Assembly: GCA_947579665.1 (NCBI GenBank)
Contig: OX388351.1
Location: 62,752,939-62,816,938 of the forward strand
Direction of reading: 5' to 3'
DNA from: Sympetrum striolatum
Lineage: Eukaryota > Arthropoda > Insecta > Odonata > Libellulidae
Length of the DNA: 64,000 nucleotides
Positions 1-11,877 of this stretch are shown piece by piece. Both the position numbers and the translations under genes were made by a program. The notes below the pieces were generated by a model. It was not told where the DNA came from. It was given only the letters and a program-made list of their open reading frames with translations, and ran no database searches. Each line of letters opens with the position of its first letter. The stretch's first letter is position 1.

Positions 1-700
1 AAAAATTATATATCTTGAAAAAATAGATAAATAATTTGTATGCAGTATTTTTGAATATTTTATGAAATTAAATTTACATACAGTCCATCATTATTGCTGG
101 TATAAATTGGACTCGATATTTGAACGAAGAAAAGTGAAAATTTTTCAGAGATGTTGATAACCTTTAAGCTAAAAAGATTCTTCAAACAGAAATGGTATTC
201 GTTGGCTACGGGCGATGCTTTTGATTCTCCTAAAATTAGATATAACTTCAGCACGCCTAAAATGCGCGGGAATAGAAAAAAATTTGCTTTTCTGTTTTCG
301 TGTACTTCCGTTCTGTTCCCGCTCTTTTGTGTAAACTCCAAATCATTAGAGTGAATTTGATCATTGTGTATGTAAGTCTAAATTTGCGTGATTTATCGTT
401 TGTACATCTGGAATAGCGTTCGCGATCTAACTACCAATTCAAAGAGTTCTTGTGTTTACGACACATTGGAAATAACTATTATCTCAAGGATACATTTCCA
501 ATATTTTCTATGTATTTCACTCTTTTGACCTTTTATTAGATACAATTAGCACATGTAAATTGGTACCAAAATTTTACGCCATTACATTTCTCTGCAGTTA
601 TATGTTTTATCTTCGAAATTTCGTCTCGTTGTTTTTATATTACTGCGATCTATTAAGTAAGATAATTTTCACTGATTATCAGATTCAATTTTACTTTTCA
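1..700. other. AT-rich non-coding stretch
   Basis: No gene, repeat or RNA recognised. The two open frames here (60-341 minus and 151-354 plus) overlap in opposite directions and have no family signature. Confidence 0.6.
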
Positions 701-701
701 G

Positions 702-1131
702 CACCTGTGTTGGACGTCAGGCAAATGATTTTACTCTCACAGTAATGGCTACGTTATCTGAGATATTTCCACCGGTGAGAGTACGGCTACTGGAATCTGC
801 ACCGTTGAAGGAAAAATACCTTGGTTCACCCCTTGAATTGCTCGTTTCAATTCGACCGGAGGCAGCGTTGGGCTTCCTCTGACCGGCTTAGGATGGTCTT
901 CCCAAGGACGACCGAAGACCTTCCTGCTTGCTTCGCTTGCGGTAACCGTGGAGAGGCAAAATAAGGGATACTTCAGCCCTGTTAGCGTTGGAGTGCGTGG
1001 AGGTCAGTGAAGTAATGGAATTAAGTGTGTACTGTTATCAGCGTTAAGTGCATGGGAATGGCAGTGAAAGAATGAAGACTCCTGAAAACAGCTTCAACAT
1101 ATGTTGACTATCGGGAGGTTTATTTCAAGGT
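702..1131 (+). other. GC-richer block with splice-like edges, possible exon
   Basis: This block is clearly richer in GC than its flanks. It starts just after a pyrimidine-rich tract ending in CAG (about 689-701) and ends in CAAG followed by GTATGT (1132 on), which fits an acceptor and a donor site. A second acceptor-like CAG lies at 740-742. Inside is a 45-codon frame from ATG 745 to TGA 880-882, beginning MATLSEIFPP, with a fairly even residue composition. I do not recognise the peptide. It could be a non-coding or 5'-UTR exon, a very small coding exon, or a conserved non-coding block with chance splice-like ends. Splice-like sequences are common, so the exon reading is only a suggestion. 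Confidence 0.25.
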
Positions 1132-1680
1132 ATGTTCTTCTTATAGTCTTTACTTCCTCATATTTTCAAGTGGATTGCATCATAAATCTTTATCAAGAGC
1201 GGCAATAGGTGCTCAGATTCATCCATGCAAAGTTAACACAATGGTACCTCATTCTACGAGAAATAATAATTTGTATGATATTGTTCCTAGGTTTGAATTC
1301 TCCTTGTGCTAGTAATGATTTTCGACGCAAGGTTATACAGCTATAGATATTCTTCCTGTCGGTATATTTATGCGCCTCAGTATTCCTCATTCCGTAGCAT
1401 TTTTGTTTCTTCATGACATACTTTAGGTCATCTTTATAACCCTTTAGGTCATCTCTAACACATTTAGCCAATGTTTTTTCCCTTGCATCAATCGTTTGTA
1501 CGTGAACCACAGATAAAGGAAATAACGACCAATTTCGATGCATTAAGTCATATCACCATCTGATTTCTTCAATTTGTTTTTCCTGCCAAAGTAATTGATG
1601 TTTATGGTATTCCACTATCGCGATAGATTAATTTGTAAGATCTTTTACCAAATATAATTTGAAGAGTTTAATTTTTATAT
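1132..1680. other. Non-coding stretch
   Basis: An open frame of 116 codons lies on the minus strand (1193-1543). It is rich in Lys, Arg and Asn, and I see no domain or motif in it. Treated as chance. Confidence 0.5.
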
Positions 1681-1684
1681 AATT

Positions 1685-1816
1685 CAGTACTGCTCCCAAT
1701 TGGAGGTGGTCCAAAGAGCAGCTTGGTTTGTTAGCGAAGATTTCAGGTCAACAACAGTTTGTCGGTTAAGTTCCCTCGGATGCGATTCTCTCCTGGTAAC
1801 ACTATTAGATTACTGA
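1685..1816 (+). pseudogene. Decayed LINE reverse-transcriptase C-terminal fragment
   Basis: A 41-codon frame (1691-1813, stop 1814-1816) includes EVVQRAAWFVSEDF and then CRLSSLGCDSLL. This matches the pattern at the end of the RT region of Jockey/CR1-type non-LTR elements, where a line such as 'E-VQRRAARFV ... RT-SV ... L-LGW-SLE-RR' is typical. The usual Arg-Arg pair is now Arg-Ala and the frame stops right after the LGW-type motif, so this is a dead relic. No tail or target duplication could be assigned. The match rests on recalled family consensus, not on a search. Confidence 0.65.
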
Positions 1817-2185
1817 GAGAACATTTTTGAATAACTAATGAGTACAGAATCGATCGACAAAATTTTAATTTTGTTATTATAGTATATAAATTTTACGAGC
1901 CATCAGAGAAAACACAAGAGGAGAGTTACACTTTTCTGTTACAAGGAGATAATTTTTAATTGTAAATACTTGATTATGGCCCTTTTTCGGGGTAAAGAAT
2001 CAGAAATATGTATAAATCGTTTCTTTCGATAGGCAAATCCACTTACACCCCCTTGATTCTAGTACTTTACATTTCAATATCTCATGCGACTCGAAATCTA
2101 CTACTTTCAACATGTTTGAGCAAGCAAACCCCTTCAGTACGTCTTTCACACGGCTTAAGAGAGTATCAGAGGTTCCACCCTAGGG
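1817..2185. other. Non-coding stretch
   Basis: AT-rich. It may include decayed 3' sequence of the LINE fragment just upstream. Nothing else recognised. Confidence 0.5.
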
Positions 2186-2189
2186 GGTG

Positions 2190-2400
2190 CGTGGAAATAA
2201 ATGGGTAAGGGTAAAGGTGGAGCGAAGCGAAAGAAATGTTCGAGGCAAAAGAAAGATGTAGAAGGGGGGATATGAAGAGGTGGTGAGAAATTCGAAACGC
2301 TGAGAGGGAAGTGGGGTGGTTGAGGATTTGAAGGGGCTGAATGGTTGTGCGAGGAGGGATGTGTTTCTCTAATATCACCCGGGTATAACATGATTTGGGG
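2190..2400 (+). other. Polypurine island
   Basis: The plus strand is strongly enriched in G and A, with words such as GAAGGGGGGAT and GAGAGGGAAGTGGGG. The Pro/Ser/His-rich minus-strand open frames here (2155-2519) result from this bias and are not genes. Confidence 0.6.
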
Positions 2401-2419
2401 TAAGTAGAAACACAATCCG

Positions 2420-3740
2420 ATAGGCACACAGAACGAGCCATGAATACAAAACGAGCCTGGATGGCAAGCCTAGCTAAGTGTGTTCCTAGATTTCCCATGT
2501 CATTCCTCCTCATAGTCATAATTGTCAGGTCCGTTGAATTAGTAAAAACGGTTGCAATACGTAAAGAATAAAACTCGGTGCGCTTTCTAGTTTTACATGT
2601 AATGAAGTTGGGATGGATTGTACTTCTTGGCTTAGAATTTACACTGATTTATTAAATTATTTGCCGTATAACTTCGCCTCACATGCGCTGACGTTCACTA
2701 ATACCTCACCATCAATTAACTAAAATTAATTCATAATTATTAACCAAATATATAGTATAAATACCATCGCTAAAAATATCATATTTACAAATCTAGTGTT
2801 GATAAATAGATATAATTTAAAGATTATTTCATAATTATCTTGAAATAATAATTAAATTATGTGTCCGTACCACTTACCATACAAGCATTTTCATGATTTG
2901 AATGAAAATATTATGATGCAAAGGTACTCTACATATTAGCATACATGTGTATTGCGCATATTTATTTCGTTAAGATTGTTGCAGAATTATCCAAACATTT
3001 CTATTTCTAGCATATACTAACTGATAGCTACACTCAAAATTATGATTCAATATCATTCACCGAAAACAAAATTCCATTTTTATACATCTTTAATTCCCCC
3101 CTCCTTGATTGCATTTCATGCTTTACTAACATTTCTAGCTATTCTTTAAAAATACACGTATCCATCTAAATCATGGAAAAGGTTATAAATGGGAGCTAAA
3201 GGACTCCTAAATCCAATATAGCACACATAATCTCACGGTCCTAACAAAGTTACTCACTTTAATGTAAGTGCAATAAATTTCGGAGCAAAATGGGTCACTT
3301 CCTGAGTATGAGCCTATTCGGACGTGAAAAATGGGGTGCCTGCATTACCTAGTAAACAATGTAAATCATAATTATTTCGGGCTAATTAGAGGAGTAGTAG
3401 AATTAGTAATCTGCTAGGATTGCGGTGTATATTTTCGTGTAATTCCTACATACTCTGAAAATAGAAATAACGTCCACATAATGGGGTATGCTATGAATCA
3501 TACCGTTATTTACGCATTATTTTAAACCAATTTGCTTCTGTGAATCATTCACGAGCGTAGTATACTTTTATTAAATTATACTCTATTAATTTTAGGAAAC
3601 TAACTAACTATTTATAAAACTGCATTAATATGTTACCTTAGTTACCTGTGTTAAGCCCGTAGGTCATCTATCATCTTCTATTCATGTAGAGTCAATAAAA
3701 AAACATCGTCCCGGGATGGTAACGAATTTAAATTGAATTT
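2420..3740. other. AT-rich non-coding stretch
   Basis: No gene, repeat or RNA recognised. Confidence 0.6.
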
Positions 3741-3743
3741 AAA

Positions 3744-3898
3744 AGCGAAAGAAGAGATATATGTATTTTCCACAGGGAATTTATTGGAGATTACCAGTTT
3801 CAGCTGATAAATTCCCTCTTCAGACAATAAGGAGAACATGTTCAGATCATCTCCAATAAATTTCCTGGGAAAAATATATATATCTCTCTTCTTTTACC
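3744..3898. repeat. Foldback (long inverted repeat), MITE-like
   Basis: Arms of about 41-47 bp at 3751-3791 and 3849-3891 are imperfect reverse complements, separated by a loop of about 57 bp. The inner ends share ATTTATTGGAGAT and its complement. The outer ends continue weakly to about 3744 and 3898. The transcript would fold into a long hairpin. It could be a miniature inverted-repeat element or a hairpin RNA precursor. I see no clear target duplication. Confidence 0.6.
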
Positions 3899-3899
3899 G

Positions 3900-5765
3900 T
3901 GGAGTGCAACTTCCACATCTCGGCAGCCTCCGTGGATTTCAAATATAAAAATGTTTTTTTACTCCAACGTTATCCTCGAAATGTCCATATTTGAATCTCT
4001 TTACAACACGTTTTGAAATTTCTCTCATTGCGTTCATTCCTGCACATCTCCAATTAGCAAACTGCGAGGAGTCTAAAAAAGTCCAGCCATTTGCGACTTT
4101 CATCTTCAAGTCGAACCATTCCCTCTTGAAAGAGCAAAACTCTCACAGCTCTGTGAATGGACCTCAAGTTCAGGCACTGTTTGTAGACTCTCTTCGCCTT
4201 TTTAATATGCTCACGTCTGAATCATATCCTCACGTTTTCCTTTACCCCCTAATAACGCAAGTGCTATCAGGAAAACAGTTATAAATCTCCTTTGCTTACC
4301 ACTTTAAGCAAATTTAATAGCAGTTGAAGAGCTACATTTATCACTTGATTTTAGTAGCTTAACATGATCCATATACGAAATATAACACTACTGTTAGATT
4401 TATTGTTAACACAGTGAACAATTAACTGAAAATTTCAACTATGGCATTTATTATCCATGAAGTAAAAGAAATACTTTTCTAAGAAGATCAATCAGAAGGG
4501 TGAAGCACCTAAGGGTGTACTTTTACTATCCCTCAGCCTGCACCGCTGATATTATAAGAAATAAATTTCTTCTGATATTTATCAGAACTTTTCGATGACA
4601 GATATACTGACACTAACGTATGGGCTATATTCCTTCAATTTATGCTGAACGTCATAGATCTAACTTGAAGGAATTGAGAAGGTATGATAAGTATTGGTTC
4701 ACTATATGATCTCCCTAAAGCGATAATAACATCAAAGGCACCTTTACCATTTTCTTATCGATAGTCAACTTTATATCATTATCTGAATATTCATTCATTC
4801 AGAAAAGGTATAAATAGAATGTAAAGTAGAGAATTACCAAGACCATCATTTATATGAAACATGTATGAAAATGTATTAATTACCCAGAGTGCTTTGAAAA
4901 TATTTTATTTCGTCCTCTACAAGGTACCATAATTTCCCTTGACTGTAACAATCACAGCCAAACTTTTATTCCGAAGATTTAAAGCTGTAATTGAGAACAT
5001 TTTTGTTATATTTACTCTTTCATTGTAGGATTCAGAAAATAATTGCCTTTTGTTGCACTCATCGAGTAAGAGAGAGTTTCATCTGTTTGATCTCGTATCT
5101 CATATACTGAAATAGCATCGCTCATATGCTTGTCGCATATTCCAGTTAAGGCTTGGCCAAATACGTCGCCCTCTTAACTTTTTATCGCATTTACCGAGAG
5201 CGTACTGTATGAAGCTGAGTTTTATGATTTCTTTAAACCAGATTTTCGTTAAGAGTCAGAGATATTCGGCACAAATAAATTTATATTTATAGCATTAATT
5301 TTTTAAAAGTAATTCTGACTTAATTTTTATCTTTCAAATAAATCGACTACAAGACTTACCTTAAGTTCCTACCTAAGTCCCCTTTCAATTTTTCTAGCCT
5401 GTCTAATATTGAATTTTCTTGTTAAAAATCCGTATCTGATTTCCATTTGATTATTATATCTTTTAAAATGAGAACTGTGTCTTCCTAAAATTCCAAAGCA
5501 CCTTCAAAATTGAAAAAAAATCGGAACCTCTTTTTTTCCTCCCTGACATGGACCACCTTGGAAACCTGTTCTAGATCAAGGTCATCGACTTTGATTTTTT
5601 ATTGATAATCTTTAAAATTCAAGCAATGATTTATTTTTTCCCTCCAAGTTACTATCACCAATCTATTAAAAATGTCAAGTTTAAATGTATACACCATAAT
5701 AGAAGATAAAGGCTCATATAATGCAGCTCTCTTATCCGACTCGCTCTTCTGCCCTCTAGCCGTAT
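3900..5765. other. AT-rich non-coding stretch
   Basis: A 97-codon plus-strand frame (3991-4284) has no recognisable motif and is probably chance. No repeats recognised. Confidence 0.5.
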
Positions 5766-5769
5766 TCTC

Positions 5770-5960
5770 GACCAGCTTTTACGGCGCAACTTCTATTATT
5801 TTTGCCTGGGATGTGGCCTCCAGGAATTTCACGTCTATTTGGCGGCCGTCCGCGGACTTATCGCACCGAACTAGCTCCGGTCGCTGCGGCGCAGGCAACG
5901 CGAAAGTTGCGCTAATGTTTATGCGTCTCGCATTTCTTTGCGGAAAATAAACGGAAATGT
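5770..5960. promoter_or_regulatory. Candidate conserved non-coding element (GC-rich)
   Basis: A sharp GC-rich patch (GGCGGCCGTCCGCGG, CGCTGCGGCGCAGGC) in AT-rich surroundings, with several CpGs kept. Open frames on both strands are short and overlap. It could be an enhancer or a small CpG-rich promoter. This is inferred from composition only. Confidence 0.25.
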
Positions 5961-6239
5961 TTTGTTTCCCGGATCGCCCGGTGGAGGATCGCATTTCCAA
6001 AGTTTTCCGATTATTTTTGTTTCGAAACTTTTCCCCGCTGGACGAAATGAAAACAACATTCTAATGCATACATTATAAGGAATGGGCTGGAAAGTTTGGT
6101 TCGGCTGAAAGTTAGTTTTTAAAATAAGTTGAAATATTTTATATCCAATAAGCCTTGTTGTTATTAGTCTAAAAATATCATTCAATGTTCATTTTTAATT
6201 TTTAGAAAGCATCAGATTTTTGAAGTTTAACGAGAATAT

Positions 6240-6387
6240 CTTATTCAACAGTGAATTATTACATTCTCCGTATACGTAGTATAGAGAAAGTATTGTTTTC
6301 ATGAAAAAATCGACTTCGAGATTTCAACGGAAATACATGTTTAGTAGTCCATATAACATGTTTTGACCATTTTCGGAATGATGTCTG
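6240..6387. repeat. Probable dispersed repeat leading into a GT microsatellite
   Basis: The stretch reading TAGAGAAAGTATTG, TCGACTTCGAGATTTCAACG and TTTTGACCATTTTCGG just before a GT repeat has the look of a transposon-associated sequence that I have seen in several invertebrates. It cannot be assigned to a family from this copy alone. Confidence 0.35.
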
Positions 6388-6445
6388 CGTGTATGTGTGT
6401 GTGTATGTGTGTGTGTGTGTGTGTGTGTCTGTATGTGTGTGTGCG
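6388..6445. repeat. (GT)n microsatellite
   Basis: A run of GT dinucleotides with scattered TATG and CTGT interruptions, about 58 bp. Confidence 0.9.
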
Positions 6446-6450
6446 CTTAT

Positions 6451-7085
6451 GGGCGCTCTAACGTAAAAACTATTAGTTGTATCAATACCAAACTTCATAT
6501 ATGGTGTGTATTGTGGTGGATGCTGTAAGAGTTGATTAGTTTTTGGAGTAAATCGGTTAACCGGAAGTCCAGCTTTATTCTTCAAAGCAAATGTCCGTTT
6601 TTGCAAAATATCCTCATAAATATGATATTTAGGTATATATTATTATTATAAATGTTTTAGAAAATGTAATTTAATATAACTTTTTTTATTAAAAATATTT
6701 TTTTATTACTGATTGTTTAGGTGTTATTCGTGAAATACTGATAAACCGGAAGTAGCTGATTATGTACTTTGAGGGCGCTCTAATATGAAAACCATTTTTT
6801 ATATCAACACCAAATTCCTTATATAGTACTTTGGTTGGTGTCGTTAGATTTAATTAGTTTTTGGAGTAAATCGGTTGACCGGAAATCGAGCTTTACATTT
6901 CGAAGCCCGTTTCCGTTTTTGCAAAATATCTCCATTAATCTGATATGTAGGTATATACTATTATTTATTAAAGTTTTAGAAAATGTAATTTACTATAACT
7001 TTTATATGAATTTTTTTTTAATAACTGATTGTTTAGGAGTTATTCATGAAATACTGATAAACCGGAAGTTACTGATTATGTACTC
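6451..7085. repeat. Diverged tandem duplication, 322-bp period
   Basis: Unit A (6451-6772) and unit B (6773 to about 7085) both begin GGGCGCTCTA. In the same order they both carry TTAGTTTTTGGAGTAAATCG, CGTTTTTGCAAAATATC, a TTTTAGAAAATGTAATTTA block, ACTGATTGTTTAGG and GATAAACCGGAAGT. The units differ by many substitutions and small indels, so the duplication is old. The shared blocks are directly visible. The block sits immediately after the GT microsatellite and may be part of the same element. Confidence 0.85.
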
Positions 7086-7149
7086 TGGGCGAAAGGCCAA
7101 TTTCATCGTTTTTCATACAACATGTCCCGAAAAACATTATTTATAATGT

Positions 7150-8860
7150 TTGTAACGTAAAAGATAATATTATATAAATTAATCACTTATTTTCCAAGTT
7201 TAGATTGAATATAGAGTTTGAAAATACTGTCGTAGATAAATATTTACATTTTATATATGGAGAAAGTCATGTGCTGGCCACATCAGATATTTTTCTTACT
7301 GTTCTAGTTTTTATGCTTATGACTAAAAATCGCTGGTTGGCTGCTGGATCGTTAACTCTATAAATTGAAATATTTATTTTACTCAGATATATACTAATAA
7401 AGTAAGACCGACTTACCAAAAGTTTCAGCTATAAGTACAAATATTCATTGACTTTATTGTATCAACAATATTTTTAATACAAAATCCGAAAGGTGATCAT
7501 TATTCTTCGCACGATACACAAATAAATGATTAGTAAAATTTCCTCTTTATCCTTACGTCGGTGTACCATTTGTTAATGTTCAAATTTTGTTGTTGTTTTC
7601 AACTTGAACTTGTATTAGTTTTTAATTTTAAATCACCGAACATATCAAAGAGCCCACCAGAATAGCATAGAAAATATAATTCGAGTAGACAAGATTCATT
7701 TCTCTAGTAAAAAGTCTTTGAATGTCTGCGATTAGGAATTCAGTTCATGATGAGCTGAAAAATTCTATCTTTACAATAAATGAAAGATGTGTCCTGGGTG
7801 ATAAAATATAAAATTTAAGAAAATATGCCATCATCAGGTCAGATTAATGACTCAAGGAAAGAATTCCGTGTTTAAATACTTTAATTGGACTAAATTCGGT
7901 TGCATATCCCGCTAATGAATTGAAGGGATATCAGCTTAAAGGAAATACATAAAACTAATGAAGGGAATTCATTCCGAAGTGAAATATTCTGCGGCAGAAT
8001 CCAGATTTTTCAGCCAAGATTTTAATTTTGTCAATGTTAAATGCCTCTTAGATTATGTATTCTGATGCCATATTTGTTGGAATTTCATTATGAAAACTTA
8101 ATGCACATTAGTTATTACTTTTTTCTGTAAATTATTCATTGAATGCGATAGCTATTTATTGTCTAGATGTAAAATCATCTAACGAACCTTGGACAAAAAC
8201 GGCTAAAATCCCAAAATATAATTAAAATATGGTACGTGCCAATCCATTAGTTGAAGATGGATTCTCTATAAAATGCAGTTCGTTTTCAGGAATTATAACC
8301 TTCTCGTGAATTCTAGTAAACTCCATGCAAGGATCCTATTCAAGTTCATGCTTTCTAGTTTTTATTATGCTCTAGTATGTTTTTTTTTTGGATATGGATT
8401 GGATTCGTTTCTCTTAAAAGTGAAATAAATACACCCATTGCAGTGGAGTTCTGTAAAATTTCTAGCAAAGACTTCTTATTGATGACACACGACACTATTT
8501 AATTCATCAAGATATGGTACGAGAAAAGGGCAGCACTAACAATAAACGGATACTTAAAAAATCACACGGTGCGGAAATTTTAACGATTGAAAGTACAGGA
8601 CCTTCATTCTGCATGAAATCAGTAATATTGCTCTGAAAAGAGCTAAAAATATCCCTTGAGTGTACATCCCGGCCTAGGAATTGATTTGTACAATCAATAG
8701 CGAAGAGAGAAGAAGTAGACAATTTATCTGCCCCTGGAACTAATCCACCTGCCTATTAACGAAACGTGTTAATTATTTTCGGCACCTCTTCTGGGATTAA
8801 GCGACATTTACTTCCCTCAACCAAACGGATTAACGTAATGAAGTTCTACCGTTAAATATC
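7150..8860. other. AT-rich non-coding stretch
   Basis: Nothing recognised. The 71-codon minus frame (8507-8722) has no motif. Confidence 0.55.
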
Positions 8861-8869
8861 CTAGCCCAG

Positions 8870-9080
8870 GAATCGCTCAGAGGTTCCGAGGGGATTTCCC
8901 CGCCTCGAGGAAACCAATTTCTTCCCCAACTCCAAAAGCCTTTCATACAATATTCCATCTTCCCATCCTCTATTGTTTGGGTTTTCCATCTCTCAGCCTT
9001 TTTTCGTTATCACCTTCTCATCTTACCCTTGCATCCTCCATCCATTATTTTCCCTCCGGAATCTCATAAAATCCCATTCT
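8870..9080. other. Polypyrimidine island
   Basis: The plus strand is dominated by C and T (for example TTCTTCCCCAACTCC and CATCCTCCATCC). The two overlapping open frames at 8973-9247 follow from this bias. Confidence 0.55.
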
Positions 9081-9084
9081 CGCC

Positions 9085-9545
9085 CCCTTTCCCAGACTAC
9101 ATCGCCGCGAAGGAAAAACAGCTTCCATCCATTCCTGAAACACTACACCTTTCTCTCTCGTGTGTGCTCCGAAGCGCACCTGTGAGGAGTGGTGGGAAAA
9201 TTTACTCAAGTGCGGATGGTATTACGGGACGAGCTCTGCACGCGTGATACTTTAATCCGAATTTCTTGAGGGCTTTTCAATATCGTTCTTTGGTGCTTCT
9301 GCAATAGTCTGAAAGATCACGCTTGAGCGGAGACCCCTGAAAATTTTGGCTGCTCCAAAATCTCATAAGGCACTATTTTGGGGAACATTTTCCGTTGTAA
9401 TCAGTCATGTGCATAATTTTATCCTATATGATAATCTCCGGTACTTTCATATTCATTTTTATATTTATTCTCCAATATCGGTAACTCTCCGCGGTAAAAG
9501 CATTGAAACTATTTTTGACAATTAATTTGATCAACTTTTCAATAA
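9085..9545. other. Non-coding stretch
   Basis: No gene or repeat recognised. The first 170 bases are moderately GC-rich. Confidence 0.5.
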
Positions 9546-9549
9546 GGTA

Positions 9550-9639
9550 CACTCCTGGCCAAAATTAACGCAGCACCTCCCTTAGCTCCCTCCCTAGCGA
9601 TCCTTACGGCCGGTGCTGCGTTAATTTTGGCCAGGAGTG
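9550..9639. mobile_element. 90-bp Tc1/mariner-type miniature element
   Basis: Terminal inverted repeats of 28 bp (9550-9577 and 9612-9639) are perfect complements. They begin CACTCCTGGCCAAAATT and are flanked on both sides by TA (9548-9549 and 9640-9641), the target duplication of Tc1/mariner transposases. The CCTGGCCAAAA core resembles Tc1-like termini. Only 34 bp lie between the repeats, so nothing is encoded and movement would need a transposase supplied from elsewhere. Perfect arms argue for a fairly recent insertion. As RNA it would form a near-continuous hairpin. Confidence 0.85.
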
Positions 9640-9644
9640 TACAT

Positions 9645-11740
9645 CATGAGTGTATCTTTTGGTAGGCTCATATGCATTCCAAAGTTCCCTATTATACGCC
9701 ATCTCATTCATTTCCTTATAGTTAACCCCACCCTTTAAGTCATCCAATATCTTCTGTCTCTATGTCATTGAGGTAGAAATTTTAATTTCAAGTATTCGTT
9801 TAGCACCAATGAACAATTCAAAAACAAGACAAACAAGTGAAGATGAGTAATTCATTAATATTCTCTCTGTTAACAACCTATTTCTCTGACGACTAAGATA
9901 TTTGTTGAGCTCGATTCTCATACTCATTTGGAAAAGTTAGACGCGTAAGTAATGCGTTAGGAAGGAGAACCAAAATTTCATAATAAGGAAAGCGATAGTA
10001 AACATTTGAAATTTACCTTTAGCAATATATTTAAAAAAATAATACTAACAGTTATGTATAATTATTCAAGGGGACTGATAAATGTAATAATAGCTGTAAA
10101 TCTTTTGTAAGTTAAATTTAGCTCGACCAGTTTTGACTAAGGAATAAACTGGTATTTAAATAAATGTATTTATAAAATTACATATTAATTCATCCTATGT
10201 CAGAAACCCTCATAAGAATTTCATCAAAGCATATTTGAGAGTTATTTAAAAGCACTTTTCAATAAGATAGTTGAAGCTTGTTTGTGATTTTTTATAAACG
10301 TAACTCTAAATATTTTGTTTCACTTGAGAAGAAGAATGCACAGAATAATTTAAGATTACTAAGAGAAATGAGCGATAATTAGTAAGGTAGCAATAATAAT
10401 CAATTATAAATCAATATCGAGACAGTATTTTCGTCATTAAATTGTAATTATAACATCTTATTACTTTGCAATTCGTTTATAAGGTTTATAAGAAAAACAT
10501 TCATAGATTTAGTCGTTATCGAATTCCAATCTGGTTTTAGAGCTTCACAAGGTTCAAGTTAAAAGTATTCGTGACCTCGTGCGTTATTAGAATTAACAAG
10601 TCTGATGCGTAAAACCATTGAGTGCATTACTACAACGGTGATATACGCAAATCGTAATTCATAGATTCCCTCGTTCTTTGAACATTGACGAGATTCCATG
10701 ACAACGCTCTGTTGTGGATGCTTAACCATGCCACGCATTTTATAATTTACGGTGGAGCTTCACGAGTGCCAATGGAAGTAGTCCGTCACAAATAATTGCT
10801 GCATTCACAGCCAATGCAAAGTAGGTAGCGGGCTGTGGATATCGCATTCACCACTGAATATGGCAGTTAGTGGAGCGAGGCGCCTGCGTTTGGGGGAATT
10901 TACACCGGAATGGGAATCAGAACTCTTATCTCTCAATGTGAATCTTTTGAATAACTCATTCGAATGCGAAAAATGTGATGGACATTCTGTTAGACTTTTA
11001 TCAAAGTGAATAATTTTACATTTTTTAATGCATTCCGGAATGAATTATATATTTTCCAAGAGTCCAGATTTGATGTAATAATATTTTGTAAAAATTTGTA
11101 AAAGGTTGACATGAGTAGGATGAAAATTATATTTTAATGTTCTCTCTAAGAATTCAAGCCATCGATCTGTTGTCATAGTATAAAAGGATTATTTTTTCAA
11201 TAGAAATTACTGCAAGCTGGGTATTTAAGCATACCAACAGGTTGACAATTGGAGATAAATACGTACAATTTTGAACACTTAATTCATCTACTCCTTAGAT
11301 AAGTTTTATTTTTAAGTTTCGAAAAGTAAATATAATTTGAAGGAACAGAAAAGAACACGTAAAATCCAGAAGGCCAAGGAAAGTTTGATGGCAGGTCATG
11401 ACAAGTTTTTTCCATCCTGTCGTATGAGTTCTACCCTAATTAGCGAAATACATCTCATCGCGCTTATGTAAATTACATACTTTGAGCATAAGAAAAAATC
11501 AACCTAATATACAAATGCTTTCTGGTGCTATCCTGACATGCATGAAGACTGAATTAAATTAAGTGTTGAAATTAAATACTAAAAATATGTGGCTCGTGTG
11601 ATGCTAGCAATTTAACCTTGGTACTAAGAATTGTAGAATTGGCTATAGCCTATAGAAGTGTATTCAAGTTATTTTCTTCTGAAAACATAATGTAGACTTA
11701 ATATGGAATGTTAAAATGTACATAATCTTATCTTATATTC
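9645..11740. other. Non-coding stretch with a weak GC-richer block
   Basis: Mostly AT-rich with nothing recognised. About 10660-10920 is GC-richer (for example GGAGCGAGGCGCCTGCG) with no open frame of note. It may be a diverged conserved non-coding block. Confidence 0.5.
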
Positions 11741-11877
11741 TTATCTTATATATATATAAAAATGGATGTTTGTTTGTATGTTTGTATGTTTGTATGTTTG
11801 TATGTTCCAGATAATCTCGAAAACTAGATGTTGCACAATGTTCAAACTTTTAACATCATTAAATGTATTCCCTGGGA

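Noticed and set aside
6259..6606. 115-codon minus-strand frame with His-Thr repeats
   Set aside because: The His/Thr run is the translation of the GT microsatellite, so the frame is an artefact.
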